From contig JAASSM010000114.1 of the NCBI GenBank assembly GCA_021767885.1, positions 1-6,546 of the forward strand: a DNA stretch of 6,546 nucleotides, given 5' to 3'. The translations under genes and the position numbers were made by a program. Within the stretch, counting starts at the first letter, position 1, and each line of letters begins with the position of its first letter. The notes beneath the pieces are model-generated. The model did not search any database and was not told the DNA's origin. It worked only from the letters and a program-made list of their open reading frames with translations. This document shows, in pieces, positions 4,712 to 6,546 of this stretch. Origin of the DNA: a bacterium. GTDB lineage: Bacteria > Krumholzibacteriota > Krumholzibacteria > LZORAL124-64-63.

Positions 4712-5284
4712 TCAGCGGAGTCGCTGCAGGTCGTCGCGGAGACGGTCGACCTCCGCCTTCAGGCTGTCGAGCTCATCCCGGAGCTGCGCTGCTTCATGGT
4801 CATGCTCGTCGTCCGTGATAACCCGGATCCGGGGCGAGAGTTCCCCGCGCCCGGCGAACAGGCCCTGCAGGCCGCTCTCCAGCTCGCCCAGCATGGTGGC
4901 CACGTCCACGGTGCAGACGCGCTGCCCCTCGCTGACGGTCAGCAGGCCCTCGTCCAGGACCACCGAGACGTCGCGATCCCGCAGCTCGGCCAGGGCCACG
5001 TCCAGCCCGGCCAGGGCGGAGTCCACGGCCTCGTCGATGGCCAGGTCCAGTTCCCCCAGGTCCACCGTGTGGACCGACGTCGCGCCACCCTCCACGGTGA
5101 CCACCTCGATACGATCGCCGGTGACGGAGACCCTGGCGTGGTTGCCCGCATCGTCGGTGATCACCAGGCCCTGCTCCTGCGCAGACCCCGCCGCGGCGCC
5201 GGACGGAAGCAGGGGCAACAGTCCCGCGGCGACGAGCACGAGGGTGGCGAGGCGGTTGGGCGGCATCAGGGAGCGGGTGCGCAT
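4712..5284 (-). CDS. Small secreted protein with duplicated beta-helix unit and C-terminal coiled coil
   Basis: I do not recognise a family for this 190-residue protein. Residues 1-32 look like a Sec signal peptide: RTR at the start, a hydrophobic core LATLVLVAAGLLPLLP, and an AAA cleavage site near residue 32. No cysteine follows the site, so it is not a lipoprotein; the only cysteine is Cys124. The middle seems to contain two related units (about 50-95 and 105-144), each with strands ending in TVDL/TVDV and then an amphipathic helix ending GL. Residues 164-190 form a coiled coil with hydrophobic positions Leu168, 172, 175, Val179, Leu182, 186 and 189, an exact 4-3 pattern. A periplasmic, oligomerising role is inferred. 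ATG 5284-5282 is set by GGAGGT 6 nt upstream. It lies 65 nt downstream of the large leftward gene and may share its transcript. Confidence 0.75.
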   Translation of the reverse strand: MRTRSLMPPNRLATLVLVAAGLLPLLPSGAAAGSAQEQGLVITDDAGNHARVSVTGDRIEVVTVEGGATSVHTVDLGELDLAIDEAVDSALAGLDVALAELRDRDVSVVLDEGLLTVSEGQRVCTVDVATMLGELESGLQGLFAGRGELSPRIRVITDDEHDHEAAQLRDELDSLKAEVDRLRDDLQRLR

Positions 5285-5349
5285 GGCCGGACCTCCAGGC
5301 GTCTGGTACGGGTGTCGTTCCCCGTGCTTACGCAGGAGCCGGCGACAGG

Positions 5350-6546
5350 TTACAGCAATTCCGGAAGATCGAGATCCCAGTAGGCGCCGGCGGGCCGCAG
5401 GGAGACGCGCACGCCGTCACCGGAACCCAGGGAGCCCAGGTCGGCCGGATCGCAATCCTCCAGCCAGCCGCCGGGCGAGAGCTCGCCCAGCGGTGCGCCA
5501 TCGGTGGCGTCCAGGACGCGGATCCGCAGCGCCTGGCCCGCGGCCAGGGGCAGGTTCCAGTCCAGGGAGGCGGCCCCCACCCAGCCGCTGCCCGCCGGAG
5601 CCGACGGGCCCAGGGCCACGGTGGCCGAACGCCGCGGCGCATCGCCACCGGCCAGCAACTCCACCACCACGTCGCGCGGGGCCGGCGTCCGCCCCTGTTC
5701 GAGCCGGACCGTGACGCCGGCCAGACGCAGGGGCGGCGGCGCCGCCAGGCGGTCGGCCAGCAGCGCCACGCGCTGCCAGGCGGCATGCAGCCGGGGATCG
5801 TCGGGGAAGCCGTCGGGACTGGCGTCGCGGAGGCTGGCGGCCCGCCGGGCGAGGTCGACCCAGGCGTCGCCGCATCGGCCGCCGGCGGCGGCGATGCGCA
5901 GCAGCGTGTCGCGAGCATGATCCAGATCGGCCAGCGTCGCGGCGAAGGTCCGTGCACGATCCGCCGCGGCCGCCGCCAGGCGCCGCGCCTCGTGGTCCGC
6001 CCAGCGGGCGAGGAAGGGGTCCTCCAGACCCGGGGCCAGCTCCTGCCAGCTCCTGGCACCGTCCGCCGCGAGACGGACCTGCAGGACGTCGAGGTGGTCC
6101 TGGGGATCGCTCCCCGCGAAGCACGCCGGCGGCAGGGAGTCCGGCGGCGTGCCCGCGGCCGCCATGCGCTCGAGGAGCAGGAACCGCAGGCGCCCGAGGT
6201 GATCCGCGTACATCCCGGGATCGAACTGCACGGCGCGGTTGGTGCGCAGGGCGTCCAGCTGCGCGGCGTGCTCGTCGGCCGGGATCGGCGCGGCGGTGAT
6301 GGCGGCCAGGGCGGCGTAGAAGGCGGCCGTGTCCCTCAGGATCGCCGGCGGCGCGTCCGGCCGCCCCGTCGCGGCATCACCGGCGGCGACTCCGGCGAGG
6401 ACGGCATCACCGGCGGCGTCTCCTCCGGCGGGCACGGCGGCGGCGGCGCGGCGCTGCAGGTCCGGCAGCACGTCCAGGACCGCGGGTGTGGTCCAGCCCC
6501 GGGGCGCATACTCCGGCACGTAGGCCCGCTCGCCGAACCCGGTGGC
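5350..6546 (-). CDS. Large protein of unknown function, C-terminal 398 residues (runs off the right edge)
   Basis: The frame is open from the right edge of the window to a stop at 5350-5352, giving 398 residues of a longer protein. A GTG at 6519 could serve as a start, but the upstream codons (ATGFGERAY) read naturally into it with no stop and no ribosome site, so the gene very likely begins outside. Visible parts are: an Ala/Gly/Asp-rich linker (about 37-62) containing a 17-bp DNA repeat; a long alpha-helical region rich in Ala, Leu and Arg (about 68-270); and a C-terminal region (about 272-398) of alternating strands such as VTVRLEQ, DVVVELLAGG and LRIRVLDATDG, which looks like a beta-sandwich domain. 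There is no membrane segment or catalytic motif that I can identify. I do not recognise the family. It precedes the secreted coiled-coil gene on the same strand. Confidence 0.65.
   Translation of the reverse strand, partial: ATGFGERAYVPEYAPRGWTTPAVLDVLPDLQRRAAAAVPAGGDAAGDAVLAGVAAGDAATGRPDAPPAILRDTAAFYAALAAITAAPIPADEHAAQLDALRTNRAVQFDPGMYADHLGRLRFLLLERMAAAGTPPDSLPPACFAGSDPQDHLDVLQVRLAADGARSWQELAPGLEDPFLARWADHEARRLAAAAADRARTFAATLADLDHARDTLLRIAAAGGRCGDAWVDLARRAASLRDASPDGFPDDPRLHAAWQRVALLADRLAAPPPLRLAGVTVRLEQGRTPAPRDVVVELLAGGDAPRRSATVALGPSAPAGSGWVGAASLDWNLPLAAGQALRIRVLDATDGAPLGELSPGGWLEDCDPADLGSLGSGDGVRVSLRPAGAYWDLDLPELL
6372..6418. repeat. 17-bp direct repeat, 30-bp period, inside the large leftward gene
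   Basis: CGGCATCACCGGCGGCG occurs at 6372-6388 and again at 6402-6418. The 30-bp period is ten codons, so the repeat is in frame and encodes two similar Ala/Gly/Asp segments of a linker. It probably arose by tandem duplication, with partial divergence between the copies. Confidence 0.7.

Noticed and set aside
4649..5714. Plus-strand open frames opposite the two minus-strand genes, one with GGAGG 8 nt before ATG 4656
   Set aside because: The translations are Arg/Ser/Pro-rich shadows, while the minus strand has a signal peptide, coiled coil and good ribosome site. The apparent start also runs straight into the hairpin at 4661-4686.

Overview
This 6.5 kb window comes from a high-GC bacterium with strong Shine-Dalgarno sites, sigma70-like promoters and short gaps between genes. 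Codon choice is strongly G/C-ending in every gene. The presence of a UGA-encoded selenoprotein implies that the host has a selenocysteine-decoding system. A secreted protein with a Sec-type signal peptide and no lipobox fits a Gram-negative-type envelope, but the taxon cannot be fixed from this sequence.

Layout, left to right. (1) On the minus strand at the left edge is the N-terminal piece of a zinc-ribbon, transposase-like protein (1-230). A hairpin (233-261) separates it from a free-standing tandem-ACT protein (282-758, minus strand) that resembles the regulatory half of aspartokinase. (2) A divergent intergenic region (759-1049) holds a minus-strand promoter for the ACT gene, a small palindrome with a T-tract, and a plus-strand promoter for an orphan ParA-type ATPase (1050-2252) with a roughly 120-residue acidic tail. 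(3) A new promoter (2295-2323), followed at once by a perfect 10-bp hairpin, drives a plus-strand cluster: a zinc-dependent threonine-dehydrogenase-like oxidoreductase (2401-3576, GTG start), a SelW/Rdx-family selenoprotein (3640-3867) with an in-frame UGA at 3670-3672, and a HAD-family phosphatase (3871-4605). (4) A perfect 11-bp hairpin (4661-4686) separates this cluster from two convergent minus-strand genes: a small secreted protein with a C-terminal coiled coil (4712-5284) and the C-terminal part of a large unrecognised protein (5350-6546, running off the right edge).

The main find is the selenoprotein. An ordinary gene caller would stop at the UGA and leave a hole between the dehydrogenase and the phosphatase. 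Reading the UGA as selenocysteine gives a complete 75-residue Rdx protein with a C-x-x-U redox motif and its own ribosome binding site. A hairpin beginning 14 nt after the UGA carries the apical loop GGUCU, the same loop as the E. coli fdhF SECIS. The selenoprotein and the phosphatase are 3 nt apart and are almost certainly co-transcribed; the dehydrogenase, 63 nt upstream, is probably in the same operon. This links a small thiol/selenol redox protein to an NAD-dependent dehydrogenase and a small-molecule phosphatase, a combination whose biochemical logic is not evident from the sequence.
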